Translations under genes and position numbers: made by a program | Assembly: GCA_964524145.1 (NCBI GenBank) | Contig: CAZGCA010000004.1 | Coordinates: 50,297 to 114,296 of the forward strand | DNA: 64,000 nt | Source of the DNA: CAZGCA01 sp964524145 | GTDB lineage: Bacteria > Hydrogenedentota > CAZGCA01 | Direction of reading: 5' to 3' | Part shown: positions 9,226 to 18,894 of the stretch, piece after piece | How positions within the stretch are numbered: position 1 is the first letter of the stretch | Layout of the letters: each line of letters opens with the position of its first letter | The notes under the pieces: model-generated | Told to the model about the DNA's origin: nothing | Database searches by the model: none | What the model saw: only the letters and a program-made list of their open reading frames with translations

Positions 9226-11508
9226 ATGAAACGCGCGAGCACGATAGCGGTTTTGTTGGTGGGCGCATTTGCGTGCATCGCCACGCAACGTGCGGGCGCT
9301 TCAACCGGGGAGCGGCCGGTCCTCCCCAAGCTGCGTTCTGCTTCCATGTCGATCCCGTGGAGCGATTTCAAGCAGCTTCTCGATATGATTGAGCCCGCCC
9401 CAGCGAAACCAAAGGAGGAAAGGCCGCCCATTGATTGGACACTCTCGACCGCCAGGTACAACGCAGAAGCCGGTAAGGACGGCTCCGTTCGTATCCAGGC
9501 CGAGCTGGAGATAGTTGTCTGGAAGCCGAAGGGATGGGTGCAAATACCTGTTATTGGGGACACCGTCGCACCTGTGTCGGCAACGCTTGACGGAGAAGAG
9601 ACGTCTCTTGTCCCCAACGAATCCGGTTGGTTTACGCTTCTGATCGACACCGCCGGAAGACACCTGTTCGAGCTGTGCTTCTTCGTCAGGAGCGCCTCGG
9701 AGGAAGGCGTGAAAACCTTCACGGTTCCCTGTTCTCGCACGCCGCTGACGCTCATGACGCTTACGGTGCCGGTCCGGGACGCCAACGTCCGTTCACCCGC
9801 GGCAGCGAGCATCTCGACGAAGAAATCTGCTGATTCTCTTGTTGCCGACATCGTCTTTCGGCCCACAGACAACATCACGGTGAGCTGGACCCTGCCTGCC
9901 GCGCTACGCAAGCCGAAACCCGTCGAGGAGGCGCGGGTGACGTGCCTGACGTCGACACTCGCTTCCGTAACGGAACGCTACATCACGTGCGAGTCCCGGC
10001 TGCACTACGACGTTCTGCGAGGCAGCGTCGACACGTTCCGCCTGAGCTTGCCGCGTGCGGCAAACGTGCTGACCGTCGCGGGCCAGGGCGCGGCGTGGAC
10101 CCGATCGGAAGTTGCTGAAACACAACAGATCGAGGTCAAAGTAAACCATCGCGTGGCGGACCGGTACGAGCTCGTCGTGAAATACGAGACTCCGTTCGAA
10201 AACGAGATCGTTACCGTCAAGGTGCCCGAACTCGTTGTCCAGGATATCGTCCGCGAGACGGGCTACATCGGGGTGACAGCCCGGGGGAACGTCGAACTCA
10301 ATGCGAGCCCCGAAGTCGAAGGGCTCATCAGGGTTGACATTTCGGACCTTCCCACCGCTGTCCGCACCATGTCTCCAAACCCCATACTGCTCGCGTTCAA
10401 GTACACCGAACACCCTTACCTGCTCGCCATGGATGCGCGCAAACTCGCGGACGTCCCCGTACGCGTCGCCGGCATCGACCGTGCGGAACTCACGACGGTG
10501 CTCACCGACGAGGGCATGGTGATCACCCAGGCACGATACGACGTGCACAACAATGTCAAACAGTTTCTGCGGGTCGATATTCCCGAGGACGCAGAGGTAT
10601 GGAGTGCGGAGGTGGGCGGGAAGGTTGTCAAACCGGCGCGTGATAACGAATCGGCGACGATCCTGATCCCGCTGTTCAAATCCGTAGAGACAAACCGGCG
10701 GCTCGGCTCGTTTCCCGTCGAGCTTATGTACATGGAACGAATTCCCGGCCTGCCGAAGTTCGCCGGCAAGCTCGATTTCCGTGCACCTGCTGCGGACATC
10801 CTTGCCAACGAGGTTCGCTGGCACGTGGTGGTACCGGAAAGCCAGCGCGTGTACCGTTCTCAAGGCGACCTCAAACCGCTCGAGATGGTTCAGCGAACCG
10901 CTCCCGGACGGCCGACGCTTGGCCGCGAGGCCGCGGGCACCCGGCGCGAGACCGCGTACAGGCTGCGTGAAGGAGTCGAGCGGTTCCTCATAACCGATAT
11001 GAACAACCCTGCGGCGTCTGCCGCCGCCGCAAGTCCGTCCCGCAGCAAACGTGCTGCTCCACGTAAAGCTCCTCCCGCCCCCGCGGACGTCGCTGTTGCG
11101 GGAGTGCTTCCCGTTCAGATAGATCTCCCCGTCGAAGGTATCGCCAGCCACTTCAAACGCACGATCGTTCCCCAAGGCAAATCGCTCGAACTCAGTCTCT
11201 ACACCTACAATGCTCGGTTGCGACCATTATCGAGACTTGCACTGCTGGGTCTGGGCATCCTGATAGGTCTGAGCGTCGGACGACTGCTCTGGCTGCGCCT
11301 TGCCGAGGGACGCGCAGCGATAGGACTGCTCGTAGCTGCTATCGTGTGTGCGGTACCGGTTGCGATAATAGCTGCGGCGTTTCGCCCTACGCTCGGTCCC
11401 GCATACGCCGGTATCGTTGGCGGAATGGCTGTGACGCTGTTGTTGCCATGGGTTGCCACACGCTTCGACAAGAGAAACAAGCTTTCCAGACCAGAACCGC
11501 AGCAGTGA
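9226..11508 (+). CDS. exported hypothetical protein with C-terminal membrane helices and a prepilin-like motif
   Basis: 760 residues; the ATG at 9226 follows AGAGGAGG. There is a signal peptide (residues 1-25), a long beta-rich region without a family I can name, and two or three hydrophobic helices near residues 663-750. Residues 578-596 read YRLREGVERFLITDMNNPA, which matches 16 of 19 positions of a segment in the prepilin encoded at 44584-45465. After that comes an Ala/Pro/Lys-rich linker. It ends 9 bp before a prepilin-like gene, so the two are probably co-transcribed. A role in a surface or secretion structure is inference. Confidence 0.7.
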   Translation: MKRASTIAVLLVGAFACIATQRAGASTGERPVLPKLRSASMSIPWSDFKQLLDMIEPAPAKPKEERPPIDWTLSTARYNAEAGKDGSVRIQAELEIVVWKPKGWVQIPVIGDTVAPVSATLDGEETSLVPNESGWFTLLIDTAGRHLFELCFFVRSASEEGVKTFTVPCSRTPLTLMTLTVPVRDANVRSPAAASISTKKSADSLVADIVFRPTDNITVSWTLPAALRKPKPVEEARVTCLTSTLASVTERYITCESRLHYDVLRGSVDTFRLSLPRAANVLTVAGQGAAWTRSEVAETQQIEVKVNHRVADRYELVVKYETPFENEIVTVKVPELVVQDIVRETGYIGVTARGNVELNASPEVEGLIRVDISDLPTAVRTMSPNPILLAFKYTEHPYLLAMDARKLADVPVRVAGIDRAELTTVLTDEGMVITQARYDVHNNVKQFLRVDIPEDAEVWSAEVGGKVVKPARDNESATILIPLFKSVETNRRLGSFPVELMYMERIPGLPKFAGKLDFRAPAADILANEVRWHVVVPESQRVYRSQGDLKPLEMVQRTAPGRPTLGREAAGTRRETAYRLREGVERFLITDMNNPAASAAAASPSRSKRAAPRKAPPAPADVAVAGVLPVQIDLPVEGIASHFKRTIVPQGKSLELSLYTYNARLRPLSRLALLGLGILIGLSVGRLLWLRLAEGRAAIGLLVAAIVCAVPVAIIAAAFRPTLGPAYAGIVGGMAVTLLLPWVATRFDKRNKLSRPEPQQ

Positions 11509-11517
11509 TGATGACCC

Positions 11518-12276
11518 GTGAGACGACGAACGTTACGATTGACGGTACCCGAAACGTGCGTCGCTATAGGGCTGATTTCGCTGCTGGTAGGGGTACTGCT
11601 TCCCGCACTCGGGCGGGCGCGGGAAGCCGCCCGAAGGACTTCCTGCGCAAACAACCTCAAGCAAATATGTCTCGTGCTGAAGATGTACGCCAACGAGTGG
11701 AACGGCAGGTTCCCTCCTCTCAACCCGGTTCCACACAACTGGATGCTCGATGGGTGGGCGGTCTATCCGGAATACCTGACGGATTTGTCTGTATTCATCT
11801 GTCCCGACAGTCCGTTTGCGGACGACTACACCTTCCGGCTCAGGGACGATTTCGACCATCGGGGTGCGATTATCGGATCATATCATCCCGATTGTCTATC
11901 GTCCCTGTTCTATAACTACACCGGTTACTTCATCGAGTCGAACGAGATGGCCGCCGCTGTCTTCAACGCATACTACGAGATGCCGTACGAGGCTTTCGTC
12001 AACCACGACCTGCAACTGGATGTGCCCGTATGGACCGATTCGGATCTTACGTCAGGCCATCCTGGCATACCGGTCCTATGGGACCGGGTGCCACTCGACG
12101 AACACGAGTTCGCGCATAGGCCCCTCGGCGGCAATGTGCTCTATGTCGACGGACACGTCGAGTTTGTCCCGTACTCGTATTACAACGACTCGAGCTTCTT
12201 CCCGATGACGCGTATCTCCGCCGAGACGTTCGGCAGCGTGCTGCCGCGCCTATCGCGGGATTGCTACGCGTTCTGA
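11518..12276 (+). CDS. divergent prepilin-like protein (H-X9-DG type)
   Basis: 252 residues with a GTG start at 11518, 9 bp after the previous gene and without a clear ribosome site, so translation is probably coupled. After the hydrophobic segment come RAREAARRTSCANNLKQ and KMYANEWNGRFPPLN, the pattern of prepilin-type proteins of this group, and the C-terminal H-X9-DG-type motif appears as GGNVLYVDGHVEFVPYS. The cleavage region is altered: TVPETCVAIG replaces the usual GFTLIELLVV, with no Gly at the expected -1 site, so processing by prepilin peptidase is doubtful. Confidence 0.82.
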   Translation: MRRRTLRLTVPETCVAIGLISLLVGVLLPALGRAREAARRTSCANNLKQICLVLKMYANEWNGRFPPLNPVPHNWMLDGWAVYPEYLTDLSVFICPDSPFADDYTFRLRDDFDHRGAIIGSYHPDCLSSLFYNYTGYFIESNEMAAAVFNAYYEMPYEAFVNHDLQLDVPVWTDSDLTSGHPGIPVLWDRVPLDEHEFAHRPLGGNVLYVDGHVEFVPYSYYNDSSFFPMTRISAETFGSVLPRLSRDCYAF

Positions 12277-12378
12277 AACCCGGTTGTTTTTTCTTCCGTC
12301 AGGCAGTAGTATGGGAAAAGAGTGCCGGGAATCCCGTGTCTTGTGGCGATCCACCGAAAGGTTAAGGGAACAACCAAC

Positions 12379-13143
12379 ATGAGACTCTTGTCGTGGAACG
12401 TGAACGGGTTGCGCGCAGCGTGCAGGAAGGGGTTCGTGGACTGGTTCTTGTCCGAAAGCCCCGACGTGCTGTGTCTCCAGGAAACGCGAGCCAATGAGGA
12501 CCAGATACCTGACGCGGTGCGGAATATCGAGGGCTATCACGTTTACTGGTCGCCTGCGGAGAGAAAAGGGTACAGCGGTGTGGGCCTGCTCACCAGGGAA
12601 GAGCCTGCCGAAGTCCGCACCGGGTTCGGTATTAAGGTGTTTGACGCGGAGGGACGCATTCTCGCTGCAGACTACAAACGGTTTGTGCTCATCAACATCT
12701 ACTTCCCCAACGGCAAGTCTTCCCGGGAACGCCTGCAGTACAAGCTCGACTTCTACGACGCGTGTCTGGACTATCTGGACGAGCTCAAGAGAAAGGGAAG
12801 ACACGTGGTGCTGTGCGGCGACGTCAACACGGCCCACAACGAGATCGATCTTGCGCGACCCAAGGAGAATGAGACGGTGTCGGGGTTTCTGCCGGAAGAA
12901 CGTGCGTGGCTAGACCGGCTTGTTTCCCACGGGTTTGTCGACACCTATCGACTGTTCAACAAGGAAGGCGGCCATTACACGTGGTGGGACATGAAGACAA
13001 GAGCGCGCGACCGAAACGTCGGCTGGAGAATAGACTATTTCTTTGTCAGCGCCGCCCTCGAAAAAGACGTAACGTCCGCCACCATCATGGCGGACGTTAC
13101 TGGTTCAGACCACTGCCCCGTAGGGCTTGATCTCGATCTGTGA
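12379..13143 (+). CDS. xth: exodeoxyribonuclease III
   Basis: 254 residues from ATG 12379; an in-frame start at 12322 lacks the family N-terminus. The protein opens MRLLSWNVNGLRA, with LCLQETRA near residue 34, LCGDVNTAH (catalytic Asp/Asn) near 148, and the final GSDHCPVGLDL motif with the active-site Asp-His. This is the exonuclease III / AP endonuclease family: a metal-dependent enzyme that incises abasic sites and removes 3' blocks in base excision repair. Length is normal. It converges with the aldolase gene, with a hairpin between. Confidence 0.95.
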   Translation: MRLLSWNVNGLRAACRKGFVDWFLSESPDVLCLQETRANEDQIPDAVRNIEGYHVYWSPAERKGYSGVGLLTREEPAEVRTGFGIKVFDAEGRILAADYKRFVLINIYFPNGKSSRERLQYKLDFYDACLDYLDELKRKGRHVVLCGDVNTAHNEIDLARPKENETVSGFLPEERAWLDRLVSHGFVDTYRLFNKEGGHYTWWDMKTRARDRNVGWRIDYFFVSAALEKDVTSATIMADVTGSDHCPVGLDLDL

Positions 13144-13160
13144 TTCTATCGACGTTCCCG

Positions 13161-13195
13161 AAGGAGTATAGCGTCTACGCTATGGTTACCTCCTT
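13161..13195. terminator. hairpin between convergent xth and fbaB
   Basis: AAGGAG at 13161-13166 can pair with CTCCTT at 13190-13195, and ATAGCG at 13168-13173 with CGCTAT at 13178-13183, enclosing the fbaB stop codon. There is no clear T-run, so its action as a terminator for either convergent gene is a guess from its position. Confidence 0.35.
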
Positions 13196-14227
13196 GCAGA
13201 GGTAGACGTCCTGTATCGCGTGGAACAGCTCGACGCCCTCTTTCATCGGTCTCTGGAACGTCTTCCGCCCCGAGATGAGCCCTGTTCCGCCGGCCCTCTT
13301 GTTGATGACGGCGCTCATCACCGCCTGCTGGAAATCGTTTTCTCCGGAAGGACCGCCCGAGTTGATGAGCCCGGAGCGTCCCATGTAGCAACCGACAACC
13401 TGGTACCGCGTCAGGTCAACGGGATGATCGGACGTCAGCTTCTCGTACACCAGCGGATGGGTTTTGCCGAAGTTGAGCGCTATGAACCCCTCGTTGCATT
13501 CCGGCTGTTTCTGTTTGATCACGTCCGCCTGGATCGTCACGCCCAGATGGTTCGCCTGGTTGGTAAGGTCCGCAGCCAGATGGTAGTCCACACCGTCTTT
13601 CTTGAAACTCGAGTTTCTCAGGTAGCACCACAGAACGGTGAACAGACCCAACTGGTGCGCGTACTCGAACGCCTGGGAAACCTCTACTATCTGCCGGCGC
13701 GATTCTTCCGAACCGTAATAGATGGTTGCGCCGACCGCGACCGCGCCCATGTTGAACGCCTGGTCCACGGACGCGAACATGTGCTGGTCGAACGAGTTGG
13801 GGTACGTCAGCAACTCGTTATGGTTGAGCTTGACGATAAACGGGATTTTGTGGGCGTATTTTCTCGAAACAGCGCCCAGCACGCCGACCGTTGACGTGAC
13901 TGCGTTGCAGCCGCCCTCGATGGCGAGCTTGACGATGTTCTCCGGGTCAAAATAGATGGGGTTCGGCGCAAACGAAGCGCCCGCCGTATGCTCGAGCCCC
14001 TGGTCGACGGGAAGTATCGACAGATACCCCGTGCCTCCCAACCGCCCGTGGCCAAAAGCCATCTCCAGGTTTCTCAGAACGGCGTTCGGCCTGTCCGAGA
14101 TTGCCACCACTCTGTCCACAAAGTCGGGTCCCGGAAGATGAAGGTCTTCCTTCGAGACCGTCTCGCACGTGTGGTCCAACAACTTCTTCGCGTCTTCGCC
14201 CAGTATTTCAGTTATCTTGTCTATCAT
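13175..14227 (-). CDS. fbaB: class I fructose-bisphosphate aldolase (FbaB/DhnA type)
   Basis: 350 residues on the minus strand. The sequence carries the class I archaeal-type/FbaB pattern: LSILPVDQGLEH near residue 90, FIVKLNHNELLTYP, and the C-terminal part with ADVIKQKQPE, containing a candidate Schiff-base lysine, then GPSGENDFQQAV and GLISGRKTFQRP (phosphate-binding loop). It reversibly splits fructose 1,6-bisphosphate into two triose phosphates in glycolysis and gluconeogenesis. It stands alone, divergent from the cNMP-binding gene across 393 bp. Confidence 0.92.
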   Translation of the reverse strand: MIDKITEILGEDAKKLLDHTCETVSKEDLHLPGPDFVDRVVAISDRPNAVLRNLEMAFGHGRLGGTGYLSILPVDQGLEHTAGASFAPNPIYFDPENIVKLAIEGGCNAVTSTVGVLGAVSRKYAHKIPFIVKLNHNELLTYPNSFDQHMFASVDQAFNMGAVAVGATIYYGSEESRRQIVEVSQAFEYAHQLGLFTVLWCYLRNSSFKKDGVDYHLAADLTNQANHLGVTIQADVIKQKQPECNEGFIALNFGKTHPLVYEKLTSDHPVDLTRYQVVGCYMGRSGLINSGGPSGENDFQQAVMSAVINKRAGGTGLISGRKTFQRPMKEGVELFHAIQDVYLCKEVTIA

Positions 14228-14450
14228 GGGTTCTAGACCTCCGTTAGGTGCTCGCCCGTGCTTTCGTCAGACGCTCGGACAAGCCAAACCAAGTTCTTCT
14301 TTGGAACTGCCTGGAAATCCTCGTGAGTTCCTCAGCGTCGTCCTGTCAGGTGGAATGCTATCCCACAGATCGTACCGATCGAGCTGTATTCTAGTACATC
14401 ACGCGGGAAAAGGCAAGCCTTTTGTTTCCGGGAATATGTTCGCAGACATC

Positions 14451-14479
14451 TTGACAGCAGTAGCGTGTTATGGTACCGT
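14451..14479 (+). promoter_or_regulatory. possible promoter for the cNMP-binding gene
   Basis: In the 393-bp gap between fbaB and the cNMP-binding gene (14228-14620) the only candidate I see is TTGACA at 14451-14456 and TACCGT at 14474-14479, 17 bp apart, on the plus strand. The -10 is weak. Nothing else in the gap is recognisable. Confidence 0.3.
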
Positions 14480-14620
14480 TCCATCAGGAAATTCTGGGAG
14501 CCGTATTGTGGGACCGGGCGGGAGTCTCGCGGCTTTGCCGAGCGGTAACGCGCGTCCGGAACGCGATGAAAACTCGTCAACGAGGTTCTCTCGCGATGGC
14601 CCAAGAGGAGGCTGGTTGAG

Positions 14621-15085
14621 ATGGAAGACACACCTGCGGATATTACCTCGGTATTCAGAGACAAGTATGTTCGGCTCGCCCGCGAGATGGACCTCTTCAA
14701 AGGGCTCAATCCCGACGAGCTCCTGGCGATCATGTCCACGGGGATGTCCGAAGCCGCCGCCAAAGGCACCGTGATCTTCAGCAAAGGCTCGCCGGGGACA
14801 AAGATGTACGTCATCCTCGAGGGTGAGGTCGAGATCATCCACAACGACAAAGTGATCGGCACGTTGGGGAAAGGAGAGATGTTCGGCGAGATGGGGCTGC
14901 TGTCTCGCAAGCCCCGGTCCGCGACCGTGGTGGCCAAAGAAGCATCCAGTTTCTTCATACTGACCGAGGAGAGTCTCCACAAACTGTTCTCGAAACGTGT
15001 CGCCATCGTGTTGCTGCTCAACGTCATCGGCAAGCTCGGCGACCGGTTGCGACAAGCCGACGAGGTGCTCGGCGAGCAGGAGTAG
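14621..15085 (+). CDS. cyclic nucleotide-binding domain protein
   Basis: 154 residues; ATG 14621 is preceded by AAGAGGAG. It is one cNMP-binding beta-barrel: FSKGSPGTKMYVILEGEVEI, then the phosphate-binding cassette GEMFGEMGLLSRKPRSATVV (about residues 86-105), followed by a C-helix and a final helix. There is no helix-turn-helix after the barrel, unlike Crp/Fnr regulators, so it probably acts as a stand-alone sensor or a regulatory subunit. Partner unknown; it stands between the aldolase and a secreted protein with no obvious operon. Confidence 0.88.
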   Translation: MEDTPADITSVFRDKYVRLAREMDLFKGLNPDELLAIMSTGMSEAAAKGTVIFSKGSPGTKMYVILEGEVEIIHNDKVIGTLGKGEMFGEMGLLSRKPRSATVVAKEASSFFILTEESLHKLFSKRVAIVLLLNVIGKLGDRLRQADEVLGEQE

Positions 15086-15182
15086 CCCGGCACCGGTGAA
15101 CTGCGTCAGCCCAATCCGCTGAAGCGCCTATCTGCCGCGCCTCACCGCGGGAACAAATCGCGCAAAGTATGCGGAAAACGGC

Positions 15183-15211
15183 TTGCAAAACCATTCGATC
15201 CGTGCTAAGCT
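15183..15211 (+). promoter_or_regulatory. candidate promoter upstream of the dockerin/DUF3160 gene
   Basis: TTGCAA at 15183-15188 and TAAGCT at 15206-15211 are separated by 17 bp, about 95 bp before the gene start. It fits a sigma70-like promoter loosely. Confidence 0.35.
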
Positions 15212-15304
15212 ACTAGTGGAGTATGTGTCGGACCGTATCCTTGAACAGAGGAGGGGGTAGTGGTTCGCCGTCGAGAGGAGTGTGGTGCAGAGGAGGGCAA
15301 ACCC

Positions 15305-18300
15305 ATGGTAAACGTGTACACACGAATTGTGTCTGTTTGGTGTTTGGCCGCGCTATTGTGCTCGACGTCGTTCGCTGCATCCGTCGTGGGCGATGTGAAT
15401 TCGTCCGGCAGCGTCGACGCAGTGGACGTGCAACTGGTGATCAACGAGGCACTGGGCATCGAGACGGGGTACCCTTGCGACATCAACGCCGACGGGGACG
15501 CAGACGCGCTTGACCTGCAACTGGCAATTGGCGCGGCTCTGGGAACCGAGATCGTCTATCAAGCGCATAGAATGCCTGTCTCCGACGATATGGATCGTGA
15601 TCTGCTTGCCGATTCCGAAGAAGAGGCCATCGGGTATGATCCAAACAATGCGGATGAGGACGGGAATGACGTTGCTGACGGCGTAGATCTTGCTTTGGCG
15701 TTGTACAGCCAAATAGACCAGTTGGACTGGTACTGGGAAGAGTGGGTTGGCGGTCCGGATGTGTCGGATCCTCCGACTATCGAGCAGGAATTGCCGACAG
15801 ATCGAATCTACGCCATCCATTTCGAGTATATGTATGATTGTCAATGGATTTGCTCAGTGTGCGGGGAGGGAACGACTGTTGGGCACTTGCAGATAGTCAA
15901 CCCGGATCTTCACGCGACGTGGGAAGAGGGGTTCATCCTGCCCCTCGACGCATTGCACTTCATGGAATACGGTTCGTTCAGTTACAGTTCGGCGTGCGGC
16001 GACCCACATGAAGGCAGGGTTGACGTGCAGGGTCTGTTAGAGGTACTCCCCGTCGGTGCGGGCGAATCCGTGAACTTTTCAGACTACTGGCCATTTGCCG
16101 TCGGGAACCGGTGGGAGTCCGAACTGATCTATGACGGGGGATTCACGCTCGAGATCACCGGCCACTTTCTTGTCAACGGGTTCGAGATATGGGAATTCAC
16201 GGACAGCTTCGGGGCTATCTGGGGAGGGGAGGACCGGCTCTTCTACTACGTCTATGTAGACGGCGCGCTCCACGCCACCGAGAATCTGTCCGACCTCGAT
16301 AGCCTGCCCGAAGTGACAGGCGACCTCAAGCCGCACTATCCGGAGACCGTCCAGATCGGCGTTCCGGTCGAAACGCAGATCCTCGTGCCCATGCTCGGCG
16401 GTACCACAGCACCGTTGCAGGGGACTGTAACGGCTTTGCAGGGCAGCCTTCGTAGCGTCCTCGAGGATACTCCGTATACCGTGGACAATTTCCCGCTTGG
16501 CGACCAGCCTGATGTTCTCGCCTTTGTCGGCCAAGGTGGTGGTCTGATAGTCTTCGGTCGCGGTCTTGGTCCGATGAAACTGATTGATTACGTTGCCGAT
16601 GCGGTTGTGGGAGGAAGCGGGCAACAGCTCGCGAAACCGGGGTTAAGCGAGCACTACGAGCCGTACGTGAACCCGGTCGAGCCGAACGCGCCGGGATATA
16701 CGCTGCCGCTGGACCTGGAGACCGTCGCGAACTACGATGCCGTCGATTGGCGGCTTCATCTCGGAAGTGTTGTGCCGCTGCTTGAACAGAACGGTTTCGC
16801 CGTCATCGAATACGATTTCGGGGACTCCCGGGACGACATTGTGGCGCCCTACGAGATGCTTCATGAGCGGATGGGCGTGCCGGTGTTCATCACGGCGGAC
16901 ACGTTGCTGCATTTGTATCACGTCCAGTTTGACGAAACACTGAAAGACGTTGAGGAGCGCGAGTTCTTCGAGGACATTCGCGCGCTGACCGAGGTGCTTC
17001 TGGAAGACGCGTTGGCCCTTTACGACGCGTATACGGGCGACCTGAAGGAGGCGGCGCGGCGCAACATTGCGTATCTTGCCGTCGCGCAACAGCTCATCGA
17101 CCCGGATGCCGACGTGCCGGAACTGGTGACCGACGTGGTGGCACACGAGCTTGCCAAGATCGACGCGCACGGAGGGTTCCAGGAAAGCGACATATTCATC
17201 TACGAGGAAGACTACTCTCAGTATGTCCCGAGAGGACATTACACGAGAAGCGACGAACTCGAGCGATACTTCAAGACATTGATGTGGTACGGGCGGATGG
17301 CGTTTCTGCTGAAAGGTGCGGAAGCTTGGGGCCCGAGCGGCGACGCCTTGATCAGCGTGTATGACGCGAGGATTCAGACGTTGCATGCCGTCCTTCTGGC
17401 AACGGGGTTGGAGGCGGTCGAGGTGGGCGAACGGACAGGTCGCGAGGTGTGGGACCGCATCTACGCCGTCACGTCGTTCTATGTCGGATTGGCTGACGAC
17501 CTCACGCCGCATGAATACATCGAAACCCTCGGCCAGGTGTTCGGGAACGAGTTCATGCCGACCGACCTCGAGGATGAGGACAACTATTTCGCGCTCAAAG
17601 TCGAGTTGAGCCTGCTGCGGTCGCCGGCGATCTACGGCGGTACGGGCAACATCTATATCGCACCGCCGGTGACGCCGGAATCGCTCGACGAGGTGCTCGA
17701 AAACACCAAGGGCATGCGGTTCATGGGCCAGCGGTTCATACCCGACTCCTACATGTTCCAGCATCTCGTGTTTCCGGAAGTGCTCGACTATACCGGCGAC
17801 TGGGATCCCCAACCCTTCACGCTTGGAAACACGGGGGTACGCTGGGCACGGTGCTATCCGCGCGGGCTGGACGTGATGGCGATCTTGGGTTCCTCCTGCG
17901 CCGAGACGATCCTGGCCGCCGAGGGCGACACGGACTACGTCGATTATGCGCTGCGGTTCGACGAACTCAAGGGCGAGTTCGACGCGTTCGACGTCTCCGA
18001 TTGGAACCGGAACCTCTATTGGGGTTGGCTATACTCCTTGCAGGCGCTGATAGGGGAATTCCCCGTCGGGTACCCGAACTTCATGCGCACGGAAGCGTGG
18101 GAGAAGAAGGAGCTCAACGCGGCGCTGGCCTCGTGGACGGAACTGCGGCACGACACCATCCTCTACGCGAAGCAAAGCTACACGCCCGGTGAAACGAGCA
18201 TCCCGCCCGTTCCCGAGGTGACCGGCTATGTCGAACCGGTGCCGGAATTCTACGGGCGGTTGCTGGCCCTAACACGAATGACCCGGCAAGGTTTGAGCGA

Positions 18301-18754
18301 CTTCGACGCGCTTTCGGAGCAGGCGGCGGACCGGCTTGAGACCCTCGAGGACGTCCTGAGCCGACTGATCGAGATCGCCAACAAAGAGCTGGCAAACCAG
18401 CCGCTGTCCGGGGACGACTACGAGTATATCGAGGCGTTCGGCGAGACGGTTGAAGAGGCCGTCGTCGGCGTCGAGGATGAAGGTGTCAAGACAACGCTCG
18501 TTGCGGACGTGCACACCCACGGTGTTGAAGGAAAGGTCGTCGAGGAAGGCGTTGGGAACGTTGACCTGATCCTCGTGGCGTGTCCCATCGCGAACGGGTC
18601 CGTTGTTCTCGCGGCAGGCCCCGTGCTGTCGTATTACGAGTTCAAGCATCCCATGGACGACAGACTGACCGACGAAGCCTGGCGCGACCTGCTCGATTCG
18701 CCGCAGAAACCCGACAGACCGGACTGGTATCAGGATCTCGTTGAAGAACGCTGA
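15305..18754 (+). CDS. secreted dockerin-repeat protein with DUF3160 domain
   Basis: 1149 residues from ATG 15305 (an in-frame upstream start would place the GAGGAGG ribosome site inside the gene). Signal peptide 1-25, then two dockerin-like calcium repeats: GDVNSSGSVDAVDVQLVINE and CDINADGDADALDLQLAIGA, each with the D-x-N/D-x-D-G-x-x-x-x-x-D pattern. A thrombospondin-type Asp-rich stretch follows (DMDRDLLADSEEE, NADEDGNDVADGVD). From about residue 475 onward the DUF3160 pattern appears (GFAVIEYDFG, VPVFITADTLLHLYHVQFDE). The function of DUF3160 is unknown. Dockerins normally dock to cohesins, but none is visible here. Confidence 0.85.
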   Translation: MVNVYTRIVSVWCLAALLCSTSFAASVVGDVNSSGSVDAVDVQLVINEALGIETGYPCDINADGDADALDLQLAIGAALGTEIVYQAHRMPVSDDMDRDLLADSEEEAIGYDPNNADEDGNDVADGVDLALALYSQIDQLDWYWEEWVGGPDVSDPPTIEQELPTDRIYAIHFEYMYDCQWICSVCGEGTTVGHLQIVNPDLHATWEEGFILPLDALHFMEYGSFSYSSACGDPHEGRVDVQGLLEVLPVGAGESVNFSDYWPFAVGNRWESELIYDGGFTLEITGHFLVNGFEIWEFTDSFGAIWGGEDRLFYYVYVDGALHATENLSDLDSLPEVTGDLKPHYPETVQIGVPVETQILVPMLGGTTAPLQGTVTALQGSLRSVLEDTPYTVDNFPLGDQPDVLAFVGQGGGLIVFGRGLGPMKLIDYVADAVVGGSGQQLAKPGLSEHYEPYVNPVEPNAPGYTLPLDLETVANYDAVDWRLHLGSVVPLLEQNGFAVIEYDFGDSRDDIVAPYEMLHERMGVPVFITADTLLHLYHVQFDETLKDVEEREFFEDIRALTEVLLEDALALYDAYTGDLKEAARRNIAYLAVAQQLIDPDADVPELVTDVVAHELAKIDAHGGFQESDIFIYEEDYSQYVPRGHYTRSDELERYFKTLMWYGRMAFLLKGAEAWGPSGDALISVYDARIQTLHAVLLATGLEAVEVGERTGREVWDRIYAVTSFYVGLADDLTPHEYIETLGQVFGNEFMPTDLEDEDNYFALKVELSLLRSPAIYGGTGNIYIAPPVTPESLDEVLENTKGMRFMGQRFIPDSYMFQHLVFPEVLDYTGDWDPQPFTLGNTGVRWARCYPRGLDVMAILGSSCAETILAAEGDTDYVDYALRFDELKGEFDAFDVSDWNRNLYWGWLYSLQALIGEFPVGYPNFMRTEAWEKKELNAALASWTELRHDTILYAKQSYTPGETSIPPVPEVTGYVEPVPEFYGRLLALTRMTRQGLSDFDALSEQAADRLETLEDVLSRLIEIANKELANQPLSGDDYEYIEAFGETVEEAVVGVEDEGVKTTLVADVHTHGVEGKVVEEGVGNVDLILVACPIANGSVVLAAGPVLSYYEFKHPMDDRLTDEAWRDLLDSPQKPDRPDWYQDLVEER

Positions 18755-18894
18755 ACAAGCTGCGTGCACCAACGCCCCACGCAGACTGCTGTCTGTGGAG
18801 CGGCTCCCTCTCTGATGCCGACGGTTGCCTTGCGCCCTCTGCCTGTGGTTTAATCCCCGCAATCACAAAAGAGACAGTTAGGAGTGACATCAAC

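Noticed and set aside
9904..11175. 423-residue minus-strand open frame
   Set aside because: Shadow of the 760-residue exported protein in GC-rich DNA; no start context and no motif.
16643..17812. 389-residue minus-strand open frame
   Set aside because: Antisense of the DUF3160 gene with no recognisable domain.
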